This document shows, piece after piece, positions 1 through 13,003 of a stretch of 64,000 nt of DNA (its first letter is position 1; every line of letters begins with the position of its first letter). The notes under the pieces were generated by a model. The model was not told the DNA's origin and searched no databases. It was given only the letters and a program-made list of their open reading frames with translations. The position numbers and the translations under genes are program-made. The stretch lies in NCBI GenBank assembly GCA_037962975.1, contig CM075676.1, positions 99,456,001 to 99,520,000 on the forward strand. The letters are read 5' to 3'. Origin of the DNA: Clitoria ternatea. Lineage: Eukaryota > Streptophyta > Magnoliopsida > Fabales > Fabaceae.

Positions 1-2193
1 AAACTTACATTTAAATTTTAGGATTGCGTCTATGTTTTCCATGATAACAAGGAATACATATTGTTATCCATAAATTTATATTAAAATATTTATCACAATG
101 AAAATTAAAGCTAGTTAAAACAACTTAAATAAAAAAGGATTACATATAATAAACTAATTAAAACAACATGTTAATTTGAATTATTATAACCTTTAAGTTT
201 AAATTATTACAACTCCTTGTTGTCAATTTTATTCTGCTAAGGATCTTGTGCTCAGTGCTCCTTTGTTAATTACTAAACTTACAATAAAATTGATGATGAA
301 AAAATAAAAAACAAATCAATAGTAGGTAATGTTATGGTCACATAATGCAATTTAAAATATAGTTAAATTAGTAAAATTAACAATAAAGATTAAATATAAA
401 CAATACAATATGCTAGAGACTAACTTCTAACAATTTTTTTACAAAGATTAAATGCAAACTTAAGAATTTTTAAGGGACTAAACACTCAGTCAAGCCATGA
501 TTTTATAAATTTAACAATCAAATTAAAATATTATTTTCACACTTACTCCCTTGTGTTCAATTAATTGTTTTAAAAGGATATGAACTATATGTCTAACCTT
601 AAGTAATAATAATAATTCCTAAATTTTATAATATAAATTATTGTTTAGGGTCAAACAATTGAACTATGACCAATGAGTAGTAAGATCAAGTGATACTTAC
701 TTGATTTTCTTTTAGCAATGTCTGAGATTTGAGTCTTGTAAATAAAAAAAATCATCATGGAAAGAGGAATGTTTCCGAATAAGAATACCTAAGGTTAAAC
801 AACAAAATAATACATGTTTATTATGGTATCTAATGAGAATATATTGTTGGTCCTAAGCTTATGCCATAAAACTAGAGCAAGTTGGTTATTGAAATTGATC
901 ATTACTCTTCTTGTTTCTATTTAATTATTTGAAATAAAAAAATACATATTAAGAAATGTAATATATGTTATTTTTGTAAAATAATTAATTTTTTAATCGT
1001 AATATCTCATATTTATTATTCTTAAAATATTTATATTTTTAATATGGGTATCATCAGAAGAAGATTAATAATGCTTTATTGTAATTTTAAGTAGATAGAT
1101 ATATAGAAACAAAATTTTTCTCTTGAAGTAAATAGTTAAATATAAAACCGAGAGAATATAATTTAATAAGTAAAATTTGTATTTAGTCCATTACGTTCAA
1201 TTTTTATCTTTGGAAATGTAAAATTTAAGCTAAAAAAAGAAAATAATTAGAAAAGTATATAATTATTAGATCTGATAATATAAGTTATTTAAGCTCATCA
1301 AACCTCATTATTGTATGTTTCCAATGATATTATTATTCATAAGCTTATATTACAATATTTATCATAAATAAAATTAAAGTAAGTTAAATCTCGTTAAATA
1401 AACTTTTATGCTATTGAATGATTATTACAACAACTCAATTTAAAATAATTTATATATTGTTATAATATCTTATTAAATAGGATATTTTTAATAAAAGATT
1501 GATATTTATTTTAATAAGAGATTTCACCCGGCAAGTATCATTACAAGCATTTGCAATGATTTATTACAGTTTTAGAGCCTGTTTGATCCAGTTTTGTGTT
1601 TTAGTTTCTTTGAGATATAATTTTAAAAAATTATTTTTGAGAATAAAAAAATGGTTTGATAAATCTATTTTTAAAATTAAAAAAGGAAAAACTTATTTAA
1701 TGATTTGTTTTCTGTTTTTTATAACTCAAAAATCTCAATAAAATTAGAAGAGTTAAAGAAATAAACATACAAGATTTTGACTGTTGTGGAGGCAAAAATA
1801 GTGATAGTGGCGGTGACATAAACAAGAACTTAAAGTCGTGAAAAAAGACAAAATTAGAAATAAGAGTGGTAGTGGAGGTGAAGAAAGAAGAGGTGCATGA
1901 CGGTAACAACGGAGATAAAGGAGGTAATGACGACAACAACTTGTAGACTAGATGCGGAAATAAGAGGGATAGTGTTTTCAAAAAAGATGAGTGATGGTAG
2001 ATTGAAGAACCATAAATTTTTAGATTTTTGGATAAAAATTTTAAACTATTAAAAAGTGTCCCCACAATTTTTTAAAAATAATCTTCACAAATAAGTTTTT
2101 AAATTTCAATAATTAATAAATTAAAACTATTTTAAAAAGGATTATTGACTAAAGTCTTTAGTTTTGTTGTTTGGTTTTTTCTTTGTAGATAGA
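1..2193. other. AT-rich intergenic sequence
   Basis: No coding feature is recognisable. The stretch is strongly AT-rich with many A and T runs. Between about 1780 and 1990 there is a purine-rich, GGT/GGA-rich patch that gives long but meaningless open frames on the minus strand. Confidence 0.6.
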
Positions 2194-2198
2194 AGAAG

Positions 2199-2795
2199 TG
2201 TTATGGTCCGGTAACCCGGGGTCCATAGTAATGGATAACCGGGGTGCACAGGAATGAGATGTGATTGGTTGATGAATTGGACGGTCTCTAGGCCGGACCA
2301 TTGTCATGAAATATCGTTTTGAGCTCCTCACACCGCCCTGTCGTATTGAGGGGTGAAAGATGATGGTAACTGCAAAGACACTCTGACGCTCAAGTCAATT
2401 CAGATTCTAACATTAGAGTTATATCGGGTCTATGAGATGAGTACCAGTGAGCTTACCACTTATGAGGGCATTGGATGTATTTATAGAGATGGAGTGTCAT
2501 TATAATGTCTCATTTTGTGTGCCGGATCAAGTCCATACATGTGGGCTTACTACAGGTTATGACTGGTATAGGCTGTTTAGCCTTCTCATGACTTCGATAG
2601 TATGGCCACTCAAAAGAGTTCTGACACCAATCGAAATGAGGCTACAGTCGTGCCGGTGTAATTGGGTGTTGGACGGTGTGTCATCCCCTAGGGGTCCACA
2701 TCGGCTGATCGGAAGATTGTGGGCTGGTGCCGATTCAAGAGTCTGGGGGTCGGTATCAACCCTCGAGATTAGGGGTCGATATTGAGCCCGGAACA
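2199..2795 (-). mobile_element. Solo LTR, Tat-type Ty3/gypsy family
   Basis: A 597-bp block begins TGTTATGGTCCGG and ends CCCGGAACA, giving TG...CA ends with a short terminal inverted repeat. It is flanked by an exact 5-bp target duplication AGAAG (2194-2198 and 2796-2800), which fixes the boundaries. Inside it is the block TGACGCTCAAGTCA (about 2390), shared with the LTRs of the intact element at 17742-34079 and the solo LTRs at 44464 and 48929. No internal coding sequence is attached, so this is the product of LTR-LTR recombination. Minus orientation is assigned by comparison with the intact element. The open frames inside it are not genes. Confidence 0.85.
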
Positions 2796-2800
2796 AGAAG

Positions 2801-4034
2801 CAACTTACAATTAAAAAACATGGAAAAATAAACAAAAAGTACTTGAGAAATGTTCCTAAGCCTGAGGATGGGAAATATGTTTTCAGGAAAAATAATTTCT
2901 TTTCTTTTTTAACTACAAGTATTTTTCTTTAGAGATAATCATGTTTAGGTTTAATTATTTTTTACAAAAACAATTTTATTCGAGTATAGTTTCAGTTAAT
3001 GTTGTTTTTCTCAATAAATATGTTGAATGGAGATCAATCTTCAAATTTCCTCCAAAAACTCTAGTTTAATGTATAGTAATAAATAGGTGTAAATAGATTT
3101 TCTCAATAAATAAATAGAACCAAGATTTGGGTGGGGGAAATTTTGTATTTTCTTGGGCCATGCATACCAATTTTGTCTTTTGGCCCCTGCGGTTATAGTA
3201 ATTTTTATAAATTTCAGAAATATTTATTACCATTTTGTATTTATTTTTCATAATTAATTAACTTCTGTTTACTCCTAACATAAAGATATATAGTTATTCT
3301 TTCAAGCTCATCATGTATTTTCCTTTTCTTTTTTTCCCCACAGAGCTTCTGTTATTTCTATAATGAAAGGACTCAAGTTTAGACTTTCATTGAAATAAAT
3401 TACTCAATCCTAAAGGTTGATCCTAGGGGTAGTTCCGAACAATTATAGACATTAATTAGATTATCGTTCGAAAGGTCATAAACATTTTTATAAGATAAAA
3501 ATAGTATTTTATTCTTTTAACTTTGACTTAGCTTTTAGTTAGGTCTACAATTTTTTTATTTTTTTTTTAAAAAGTGTTCATCAACTTTTTTTTAGCTTAA
3601 ATCTTACTGTTTTGTTTGTTAGAATTTGGCAAAGGAATGTACCAAAAAAAATAAATTGACAAAAGAATGGTTCTGTTTCAAGGTGATAGAAAAGAAACTT
3701 AAATTTTAACGAATGAGCCTAATTCCTAACGAATAAAACGGTGAGAGTTAACATATCAATAGACTAATTTCAAACAAAACAAAAGGTTAGTGGATGAAAT
3801 TTAATCAAAAGAAAATTAGAAAATTATATAGTGAAGGTACAAAAGTAAAATATTGTTTTTGCCCTTTTCACAGTACAATCATGTTGAAGTAAGAAAAACT
3901 GTTACCAATTTACCATATTTTTAAAACGAAAAGCATAAATGTATAGATGACAGTGGAGAATGCAGGTTTTAACAGGTAACAAATCAACCATAATATTAGC
4001 AACACATTGGTTGGATGAACAAGATTCACTCAAA
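2801..4034. other. Intergenic sequence downstream of the PMEI gene
   Basis: AT-rich sequence with no recognisable gene or repeat boundary. The part next to 4035 must hold the PMEI 3' untranslated region. Confidence 0.5.
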
Positions 4035-4634
4035 CTAGTAGACTAGTAGTTTTGTAATGGCAAGAGCATTGCTACAGAGTTCAGAGAAGTAACGGTTGTG
4101 GTCAGTAAGAGGAAAGGTTGAATCATTGTCATCATCACTAAGCAAATCCTTGAAGCCATCCTCACATGTCTCAGCATCTGACATAGCAGCAGAAACCAAT
4201 GTATCCACTTCTTCATATTCTCCATTGCCAAGTGCTTTTGCCGAGTCCTGCAAATTCTCTATGGCTTCTGAGTATTCATCTGCACAGTCACTTAAGCAAC
4301 GGGACACATAAATGTTGCTATTATTATTATAAGAGTCATTGTTAGCAGAAGAAGACTTCAGCTCATACACATAGGACAAGGTCTCTTTAGCATATTTTGT
4401 GCTCACATTTATGGCAATCTCAGCAAGCTCTTTTGGATGTGATTTCTTGCTACCAGGAACTGATCCCAAGGAAGAAATGCATACTTGAAAATGAAGGGTG
4501 TGCTTGCATGCTGCTGTGAGCAAATCGTCTCCTTCTTCTGTGTTCTGTGGCTCACAATGGCCCAGCAAAACTAAACAATTCATGAGCAAGACTGGCAGAA
4601 CCAGGAACTGGTTAAAAGCTTTTCCTGATGCCAT
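4035..4634 (-). CDS. Pectin methylesterase inhibitor / invertase inhibitor-like protein
   Basis: Intronless gene of 199 residues, the usual size for the plant PMEI/invertase-inhibitor family. Residues 1 to about 27 form a signal peptide (a leucine-rich core ending near GHCEP), so the product should be secreted to the wall. The mature part has the family cysteine pattern: a first pair in an alpha-hairpin (ACKHTLHFQVC), a second region CLSDCADEYSEAIENL, then the conserved stretch VSAAMSDAETCEDGF and a final helix with LCSNALAI. These proteins are four-helix bundles that bind pectin methylesterases 1:1 and block the active-site cleft. Some members inhibit invertases instead, and sequence alone does not settle which target applies here. 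It lies just downstream of PME-1 on the same strand. A poly-Asn/Ser insert near residues 97-107 is unusual but does not disrupt the fold. The first in-frame ATG was chosen because it gives a complete signal peptide and follows a TATA box. Confidence 0.88.
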   Translation of the reverse strand: MASGKAFNQFLVLPVLLMNCLVLLGHCEPQNTEEGDDLLTAACKHTLHFQVCISSLGSVPGSKKSHPKELAEIAINVSTKYAKETLSYVYELKSSSANNDSYNNNSNIYVSRCLSDCADEYSEAIENLQDSAKALGNGEYEEVDTLVSAAMSDAETCEDGFKDLLSDDDNDSTFPLTDHNRYFSELCSNALAITKLLVY

Positions 4635-4684
4635 CTCTGTCTCTGATTGTTTAGGGGCTGTGTACTGTGTAGCTTGTGCTAGTG

Positions 4685-4692
4685 TTATATAA
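4685..4692 (-). promoter_or_regulatory. Probable TATA box of the PMEI gene
   Basis: On the minus strand the sequence reads TTATATAA about 50 bp upstream of the PMEI start codon, a position that would give a short 5' leader. Assigned from sequence and position only. Confidence 0.5.
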
Positions 4693-5726
4693 AAAAGGTT
4701 GGTTGAAACTAAACAGATAGGTACACAAAGACAAATTTAGAACTTAAAACAAATGTGTGTCACCTACTGAACCATTTTAATTAATAAATAATTGAGATGC
4801 CAGGTTTGGTAGGAAATATAATAGAGTAACCTTTGAATTGTTTACCTAGTTTTCTCTGTGTTTTGTCAGAACGGATGTGTGGTGTATAGATCATGACAGC
4901 GATATGCATTTGTTTTGTCTATAAGGTATAAAATATATAATCTCACAGGTATTAAATTTTAATATTGAGTTTCTTAAATGGAAAATTATTCAAATCTTAT
5001 ATTATTTTGTCATATTTCTAGTTAATTTGAAACTTTAACAAGTACTTACCATATATTTCAAAAGAACGTGTACCACTTCTTCATGACAACTACTGAAAGT
5101 TTGATTCAACATGGAGTGAATCTTAATTTATTTATTAGTTGTACTTAACTTTTAAAATTGAGTTTACACTTATATATGAATTTAAGATGAGGTAAAAAAA
5201 ATGAATGACTAAAGAAGGATAGAAAAATCACAAATTGGGATGATTAATGCTTACAATCTCAGGATTGATTTAGGGGAGTTATGTATGTACAACCACTTCA
5301 GACTCTAACTTTTTTCACTAGCCATAACAGATGTTGCTCGTCTGGAAGTTCTATTCACCTAGCATTTGGAGATACAATTCTATGCAAGTATTTTCCACCC
5401 CACCGAAATCACAATTCAAGATTAAAACTTTTTAGAAAATTTATGGTAATTTTTTTTTATACTAAAATTTCTGGTAATTAAAAAAAAAGAAAGGGAAAAA
5501 ATTACAATTCATCAAAATGAGCAACACCATGAATCCAAAGCACATGAGCAACACCATGGAATGCGAAGCACATGGAACATTTGTTCTGTTCCCATTCTGC
5601 CTGACAACATGCAGCATATGTCTGCGACTGTGATGTCATACATCGGCTCAACACAACACTGAAGAAGCATGACATGAGCTCAACTTGTATGCATGGAAGA
5701 AGGGTCATCTGAAGTGAACCGTTTAA
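4693..5726. other. PMEI upstream region and PME-1 3' flank
   Basis: No gene is seen. At 5519-5575 there are two imperfect copies, about 29 bp apart, of a unit containing GAGCAACACCATG. This short tandem duplication just downstream of the PME-1 stop codon may be part of its 3' untranslated region. Confidence 0.5.
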
Positions 5727-8235
5727 TTAATTATTGTAAAATCCCTGCTGTGAAGGCACACCAGTGCCCTGGACCCATGATCCTTGCAAGAAAGTGCCCA
5801 CAGTGAATTTGCTAGCCTCTTCCTTGCCGATGACTTTGTAACCAGGCCACTTGATTCTAGCACTGGTGCTGGCACCAGGTCCTGTGTTCTGATACTCAGC
5901 ATAGTAAAGTGTGTTGAGTGCAAAGTCTCCCATCCATGCTGTCCATCCATCAGGGTGAATCAAATCACCTATTTCTGATTCCATCACAACGGTTCTTGAG
6001 AACTCCTTCCATGGCCTTCCAAGGTAGCTCCTGATCTTGTCCTTCACTGGAACCAGTGAATCATCAGCCTTGATTGTGCACTTCTGCAGCACAATTCCAG
6101 TGGCTTGTTGCTTGTCCATCCTGCCCTGTGCTGTCACCATGTTCTGCTGGTTGTCCAGTGGCTTCCTCACAGTCATGATGCAGTTCTGGAGCACAACGGC
6201 GGCGTCACCGAATATGAAATCGATTGTGCCTGAAACGATGCAGCTGCGGTAGAACTGTCTGTGGGCTTGTACATATAGAGTGTCCTGGTAGCCCTCAAAG
6301 CGGCAGTTGGCAAACACAGCACGGTCGGATTGCACTCTTGCAGCCACTGCTTGGTGCCCATCAGGGCCTGCAGTGTTCCTGAATCCCATTGCCATGCCAA
6401 AGAAACCTTCTCCCTCAGCCACTGCACCATGCATACCAAAAATGTTAACAGCCCGGGTGATTTATTCTCTGAATTTAATAACTGTCAATCAATTTAGTCC
6501 TTGAATACGAGATACATTTGATTGTCCCATAGAACCAGCATAGTTGGTATTTAACATTGACATAAAGTGTTTAGAACAAGGTTCTGATCATGGTTCTCCA
6601 TCTTTCCTTTATTTTATTCCAAAAAATACAAAGAATCCGTTTGCTAAACATTTGACCACGGAGACTAAATTGACAGATTAATAGTTGGCAAAATGGTGGA
6701 TTAGACAACAGTTGTCTATGAAATTTGTGGACAATTTTTTTATAATTTCAATGGCTAATTATACTCCGTTATATTTTTGTTGGTAGTAGTACACTATTGT
6801 TTCTTATGAAAGGGATTAAATTTTTTGACATACCAAAACTTGCAGTTAGGTAAGTTCTGACGCCATCCCTGTAGTTTTTGTTGCCAGTGATAATGGTCTT
6901 TTGGGATCCATCACCATACATGGTTACATTTGGCATTTTCTTTGTTACTATAACTTGTTCATCGTATACTCCTTCTTTAACATAAATCACATACCTGTAT
7001 TTTCACAACACCAAAAAATTGCACACCTCACATGATACATATCAAACTTAAACAGAACACAGAAATTCTAGAGCAAAAAATTAAGGGAAGAACAGAGCAC
7101 ATGCAGCATTAGCATTAGCATACCGTCCTTCATAACTCTTAGGCATGGCATTCAAAGCTTCAGTGATGGTTTTGAAGGCTCCACTGCCATCTTTAGCCAC
7201 AGTGACATTAGGTTCGGGCTTGTTATCCATAGCCTTCAAGACCCTTCTGTCCTCATGGTCCATCCAAGTAGGAAGGCCATGCTTTTGGTCAAGAAAATCA
7301 GCAGGGGACTTGGAATCCAACAAACGGCGACCCTGCACAAAATTCTTCAAACTAGAGAGGGCAATGGCCACCTCAGTTAGCATGGCAAGGGAGTTGCTAA
7401 CAAATTCCTTGGAATCCTTGAAGGTATCTTGAAGGTCACTCTTCAGTTTCCCCTCAGGAAAACCATCAACACAACTCTGTTGGAAGGAAATGACAGCACT
7501 GAGCCAGCTCCTCAGATCAGGGGTCCTATCAGCGAGCTTGTTAAAAGCAGTCTTGTTAAGCTCAGACATCGAAGTACCAATGTCGTCCTTGGCATCGTCG
7601 AACATCTTCTTACAATCCTCATACGCCCCTTTCTCTTCCTCGGATTGAAAGGTGAGCGTGCCAGACTTGTTGAAGGCCTTGCTAATCTCTTCCTCAGCAA
7701 ACTTGACATAGGCCTGAAGATGGATACAAGTTTGATCCATTAGTTAAAAGAAGAGTGAAAGCAGAAAGGAATAAGAATAACAAAACACGTTTCCACTGCT
7801 GGGGCCACCCTTAACATTTGTTTATTCAAAAAAGAATGAAAGTAAGAAGTTGAGATAGACCTTGAGAAGGTCTTTGGGGTGAGCGAGTTTGGGGTTGTCT
7901 TGCATGGCCTTGTTAAGGGGTCCTTCACATTTGTCCTTGTAATCTGCATTGCTGCAGACCAACTTGACGAGCTTCTCAGAGCGTGTGACCTGCGGTGTAT
8001 TGGTGGCGGGTGATGGTGGCGAAGAGGAGTGGCTCTTACCCTGCTTGTTGGAGGTGTTGTTGCTGCCATTGGCAGCAGCAGCATTATCGTTTCCAACAAA
8101 GACAAAGAGTGCGGTGCCTATGAGACCAACGAGAACAACGGAAGAAACAACGCCGATGAGGATTCTTTTGCGGAGCCTCTGCTTCTTCTCGTTTCTTCTC
8201 CTCTCGGAGATAAGGTCGAAATCCTGAAACGCCAT
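5727..8235 (-). CDS. Pectin methylesterase with PMEI pro-region (PME-1), four exons
   Basis: Exons 8235-7861, 7713-7124, 6994-6834 and 6421-5727 join in frame to 606 residues; all introns are GT-AG. Pectinesterase removes methyl esters from homogalacturonan in the cell wall. Residues 1-24 are cytosolic and very basic (ERRRNEKKQRLRKR), followed by a transmembrane segment at about 25-47, so it is a type II membrane or signal-anchor precursor. The PMEI-like pro-region spans about 84-245 and is followed by the processing motif GRRLL (253-257), where subtilases are known to cut this family. The catalytic domain (about 293-590) has the expected residues: Q399 in QAVA, Q421 and D422 in YQDTLY, D443 in GTIDFIFGD, and R511/W513 in YLGRPW. 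The protein ends PSQQGFYNN. The N-terminus resembles the Arabidopsis PME21/28/45 type, which I recall but cannot verify here. No frameshift or premature stop is seen. Confidence 0.92.
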
Positions 8236-9732
8236 AATTATTGGTGTGTGTGTCGTCGACTAAGGCAGAGGGGTGTCTCTCTCTGCCTTAGGTTGAAAAG
8301 TGAAACCAGTGATCGAGAGGGTAGAAAGAGATCAAGGGGTGGTTGTTCCTTTGACTCCTTTCCAACGTGTTTGGAAGTTCATCATCTCCAACTTTAACCT
8401 TGTTCCTCTGCATGCAAGAGTGGACGAGAGACATTTCAGCTCTTTCACTATTTTGGAATGTTTGTTAATTTTGACGCCAACTTTCAATACCCTTCTCTCC
8501 TTTTTGCCCAAAAGTAGAATCAGTGAAAGCAAAATTACCAAACATGTCATGTTTCAAACAAGTTATTAGCTATATCTGTGTATACCTTATTTTGTTATTT
8601 TTATTCATTCCTCAAATATATGCCCTTTATATCTAATCTAGGATCATGTTTTTTTAAGTCTAACTACTGATCCTAAAATTCGGTGAAAACATGCAAATGT
8701 CCGCACTGTGTAATATATTTTTGTTGTTATTCTAAAATTATATATTGGACAGCACTGGCCTAATTACTATTAGTCAGATTCGGATTTGTCGCGAAGTTGA
8801 TGCATTCGGGTTTTCTAAACCGGTTATGGAAGCATCGATTTAAAATCTGGGTTTTTAAATCGGTTCTTTTGACCGCATTATTTGATTGTGCTAAATCCAA
8901 ATCCCCATTAATCTCGCTCCGATAAGGACAATTTTTTAAGGATTGACTGCACTTTTCCTCCGTATACCTTGGTTTATGTAAAATTTGAATGAATTGGTTT
9001 GATTTTAACGTTTTGTTTTAATTCTTTTTTAATTATTTAAATTAAAACTTTTATCCAATAATTAACAAAAAAATGTAACATACAACTGCATAATTAATGA
9101 GCTATTTGTATCAACCTTCAACTTGAGAGAGTATTAGAATATCTTATATTCGTTTCCTAATATAATACCAGACCAAGTCATTGGATAACATTTATTTTAT
9201 TTTTGAGATATCTTAAATACTATATCTATTATCAGAATTATCTTTAATATAACATGATTAAAATATTAATTTGTAGCAATAATAGGTGAATGTCTAATCC
9301 TATAGATTAGATAAAAAGTGTCCACAGTGATCAACCTATGTTGAAGTGGGTTTTACACTTCCACCCTTTCAACTTAACTAATTATCTTAAAGCTTAAATA
9401 TGTTTTATATAAAATATGAGTTTTTTTATTGTGATTATTGTAAAATATTTTTTTCTTTTTTTATATTTATCTCTTATTGAATATGTTGATCTTATTCTCT
9501 ACTTTAAACTTAAATTACTGAATTATTGATATAAATAATTAAATTATACATTAATTTGTTCAAATGATTATGATATATTCAACTAACACTTAAAACATGC
9601 TCTAGTCTTAGCTACCACTTTAAAGTTATTTTCTTCATGAAATTTATCTTTAATTTGGGCCTAATTGCTTAATTAATATGAATTTAGTCCTCATTTTGCT
9701 ATGATTGATGTTAGTTCTAAAGAGGGAGGGAT
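8236..9732. other. Upstream region of PME-1 and AT-rich intergenic
   Basis: The first few hundred bases must contain the PME-1 promoter and leader, but no convincing TATA box is visible close to the start codon. Around 8790-8890 a degenerate stretch with AAACCGG/AATCGGTT motifs recalls the MITE family annotated at 36473 and 60852. Nothing else is recognised. Confidence 0.45.
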
Positions 9733-9740
9733 AGTTGCAT

Positions 9741-10636
9741 CTACAGCTGGGAAAACGGGTCTGGATCCGAAGGTTGGCCCGTTTTGTTACTCTTTATGTA
9801 GGTTACGTGTCAAAAAAACTTGAACCATTTAAAAAACAGGCTCACGAGTTGAGACAGCGTAACCTACAGTTTATAACAGGTCCAGCCCACGGATTCACGG
9901 ACCAACCCGCGGGTCAAGTAAAAATAAAAAATATATTCAAATAATTTAAAAATAGAAACCAAAAAAACTCAAACTCTAACCCTAAAGACTAAAGCTTTTT
10001 TCTATGCATCTTTCTTTTCCATCTTACACGCCCGTGCCACACCTATCCTCTACTCGCATCGCACACAACGACCTCATCCTCTGCTCGCATCGCAACTTAC
10101 CACATCGATCCTCTCTTCACAGCTCACTGCAAATCGTAGCTCACTGATCCTCTTTGTCTCATCTTCTGGTCCAGTGCCGCATAAATCCTATGCTCACAAC
10201 TCATCGATCCTCTCGCACGAACCGATCCTGAACTCATTGATCTGTCACGGTCTCTCACGCCACCCACCACATTGTTGTCTCTCACGGTCTCGCAAAACCA
10301 AACTCAATTTTTTTTGCTACTATGTTTTTGTGTAATGCTATGAAATTTGCTAATTGGAATTGCTAATTTGCTACTGTGTTTGTATGTAATGCCCTGAAAT
10401 TTGTTAATTGAAATTGCCAATTTGCTACTGTGTCTGTGTGTAATGCAGTAATGCTCTGAAATTTGCTAATTGGAATTTGCTACGATGGAATTTATTTTCT
10501 TACATATAATTGGAATTTGCTAATTGGGGCCAACAATTCCAAAGGAGAAAAAAACAAAAAAAAATTCATTACGCGGGTTCAAAAAAATTAACCCATTTAT
10601 AAAGTGGGTTCTGTGGGCCAGCCCGTACCTAGCTCT
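9741..10636. mobile_element. Non-autonomous hAT-like transposon
   Basis: An 896-bp insertion is bracketed by an exact 8-bp target duplication AGTTGCAT (9733-9740 and 10637-10644), the length hAT transposases make. The ends are imperfect inverted repeats: CTACAGCTGGGAAAACGGG at the left against AGAGCTAGGTACGGGCTGG read inward from the right, similar to the CAGGGCTGG-type ends of plant Ac-like elements. GGCCC/CCCGCGGG-rich subterminal segments at both ends (9765-9920 and 10560-10630) also fit. No transposase is encoded. The middle has a C-rich segment with repeated CTCGCATCGCA (about 10050-10095) and a short tandem repeat. Confidence 0.75.
10313..10475. repeat. 54-bp tandem repeat inside the hAT element
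   Basis: Three imperfect units starting TTTGCTACT at 10313, 10367 and 10421, each containing GTAATGC and GAAATTTG. They lie wholly within the hAT-like insertion. Confidence 0.65.
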
Positions 10637-10644
10637 AGTTGCAT

Positions 10645-13003
10645 TATGGTTATGAGTCACTGCCTTGAAAACAAATTTTGATAGACGACCTCCAATATAA
10701 TTGAAGCTAATATTATTCCCTAAGGGTTTACATATCCACATGCAATAGTCAACGCACTTCAAAACCTTACATGTTGAAAACTTAACAATGCTACCCCAAG
10801 GAACCTGAATGAGAAAGAGAAAGGGAGAGCGAAAATGTTTACTCAAAAGTGAGTATCTACTATGTTGGCTAAAGGTATTTATATAGGCATTAGATGGGAT
10901 CAAAATTGACAAAAAAAACATTATGTGCCATAAATCGGATTAAAGAAAAATGGACAAAAAATCAAGGTAATTTGTAACCAATATGTAAACAGTGATGGTC
11001 ATTTATTTTTGATCTCGTAACGGAAGAAATTGATAAAACTCCAAGAAAATTGACAAGTCATTTTCCAATAATCCCTACTAATGGCTTTGCAAGGAAAAGA
11101 AGTTCTTTATGCAGAAAGTTATTTTTGTGCATAAGTGCTAATGTCAAAAGGGTTGAATTAACACATTATGAAATGAGGCAACAATATTTCATTCAAAAAG
11201 TGAATTACTCCTTAACTAGTTGAACTAGATTGGAACCTCCATTTTACAAACCTTAACTTTGAATATAGAGTTTCCACAAAAATTAAATAAAAGTCATCTC
11301 AAACTTAGGAATCATGTTGGTGTTTTTAGAAAGATTGCCTAAGTCTTTAAAAGAAAACGAATTTTACCATTGTTACTTGCATATTTATTGGGTATGAAAC
11401 ACCTTTAGTGAAATGATTCTCAAAAACACTTTATAAAAATAAACTTTATTAAATATTTGGAAGTACATAGGTGCATCTCAAAAGAATTTTACCCATGGAT
11501 ATATTGAGTGCATCTCAATAGCACCACCACAACGAGTTATGCATATATTTGAAATCAAGCATTACTTTTTACCACTAGTCCACCATAATTGTTAGAAGGA
11601 AAGGAAGGGTTGCAACTTCAAATCCTCCGCTGAATTTTTAACAAAATACTAAAAAAATAAACATTTTTTGATAAAAAGTTATTACCCACTTGAAGTATAA
11701 GTTTTTTTGTTAAAAATATTATATTTATTACATTTTTATGTTTTTACAAATTATGACAACATTCATTCTATAAAAAATTATCATATTAAGTGGGTTAAAA
11801 ATCCCAAGGACTAACAGAACATACTTCTAAAATATTTGATTTTTACATTTTCTCATATATATATATATATAATATCATAATGATTATCATTAATTTTTTT
11901 TAATCAATAGTCGTTATTGGTTTAGGGTCCTAGATCCGTTATTAAGTGTGAAACCACATTAAATTTGTCACACTCAATTTATTGATTTTATCTGTTTGGC
12001 GTAGTGGGAAAGATTTAACACTAGAGACATAGTTAAATTACCTATTTATTGTAATGATATACACAAGGACGTATGATGACACATTGAAATTTGGATGAAA
12101 ATACACAAATTATGAATGACCAAAACTTATCAAAAAAAATCTATAAGATATCAATTTGGATGATACTGAAACACTTGAAATGACACAATTTCAGGAAACT
12201 ATAACAACATAAATGTGGAGAAACTACCAAAATTATCATAAACATTAAGATATAAAATATAAATATAGGTTCATCAAATATTTTGAGACATGAATAACTT
12301 TGCATATTTTGTTATTAGAGTAGACATATCTTCTAGTTATAAAATTTAGTTGACTTTTAGCTTAAAATATTTGAATGATAAATCTTTTAAATATTTTTAG
12401 AATTATAATATCAATTATTATAGTATAAAATATCATTTTAAATTCACATTTAAAAGTATTTCATTCAAATAAATTATGAATATTAAAACAAGGAACAAGT
12501 GACCCAACAAAACATGTTTTATATTTTCAAAAAACAAGAAAGTAAAAATATTTTCAAAAGACAAAAATAAAAAATAAAAATAAAAAACATTTTCAAAATC
12601 TAAACAGATTATAACTTTTAACTTTTCATAACATTAACCAAACATATATATACATCCATAAATAACGGTTATCTAACTTTCAACTTTTCATAACATTAAC
12701 CAAGCATATATATCAATAAATAACGGTTATTAATTAGTAGAACATGTTTGGATTCAATTAAATTTTAACTATAATTGAATAATTTTTTAGAATTTATTAT
12801 TTAAATGAAATTTAATTAATTTCAAAAATATTAATTATTACATTATTCTATTTTCACTATACAACTGGTTATAGTTATTAAAGATGAATCTATTCTTAAA
12901 TTCGAGCCAATTTTGTTGGCCATGATAACACTTAATCATATTAATTTGGCCATAAAGACTAAGTGGAACAAGCTAAAGCTATTTAATTTGTCTCTTTTTT
13001 ATA
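10645..13003. other. AT-rich intergenic downstream of PME-2
   Basis: No gene is seen. An AT microsatellite lies near 11852-11872. Long A-rich stretches occur around 12530-12600. The final bases form the PME-2 3' flank. Confidence 0.5.
12617..12732. repeat. 62-bp tandem duplication
   Basis: Two copies of a unit containing ACTTTTCATAACATTAACCA and AATAACGGTTAT, offset by 62 bp. The second copy has lost a few bases in its AT-rich centre. Confidence 0.65.

Noticed and set aside
1697..2065. 122-codon minus-strand frame
   Set aside because: Low-complexity Ser/Leu/Pro translation of a purine-rich patch, with no homology.
1574..2190. Possible MITE beginning near a GAGCCTGTTTGATCC motif
   Set aside because: No matching inverted end or target duplication could be found on the other side.
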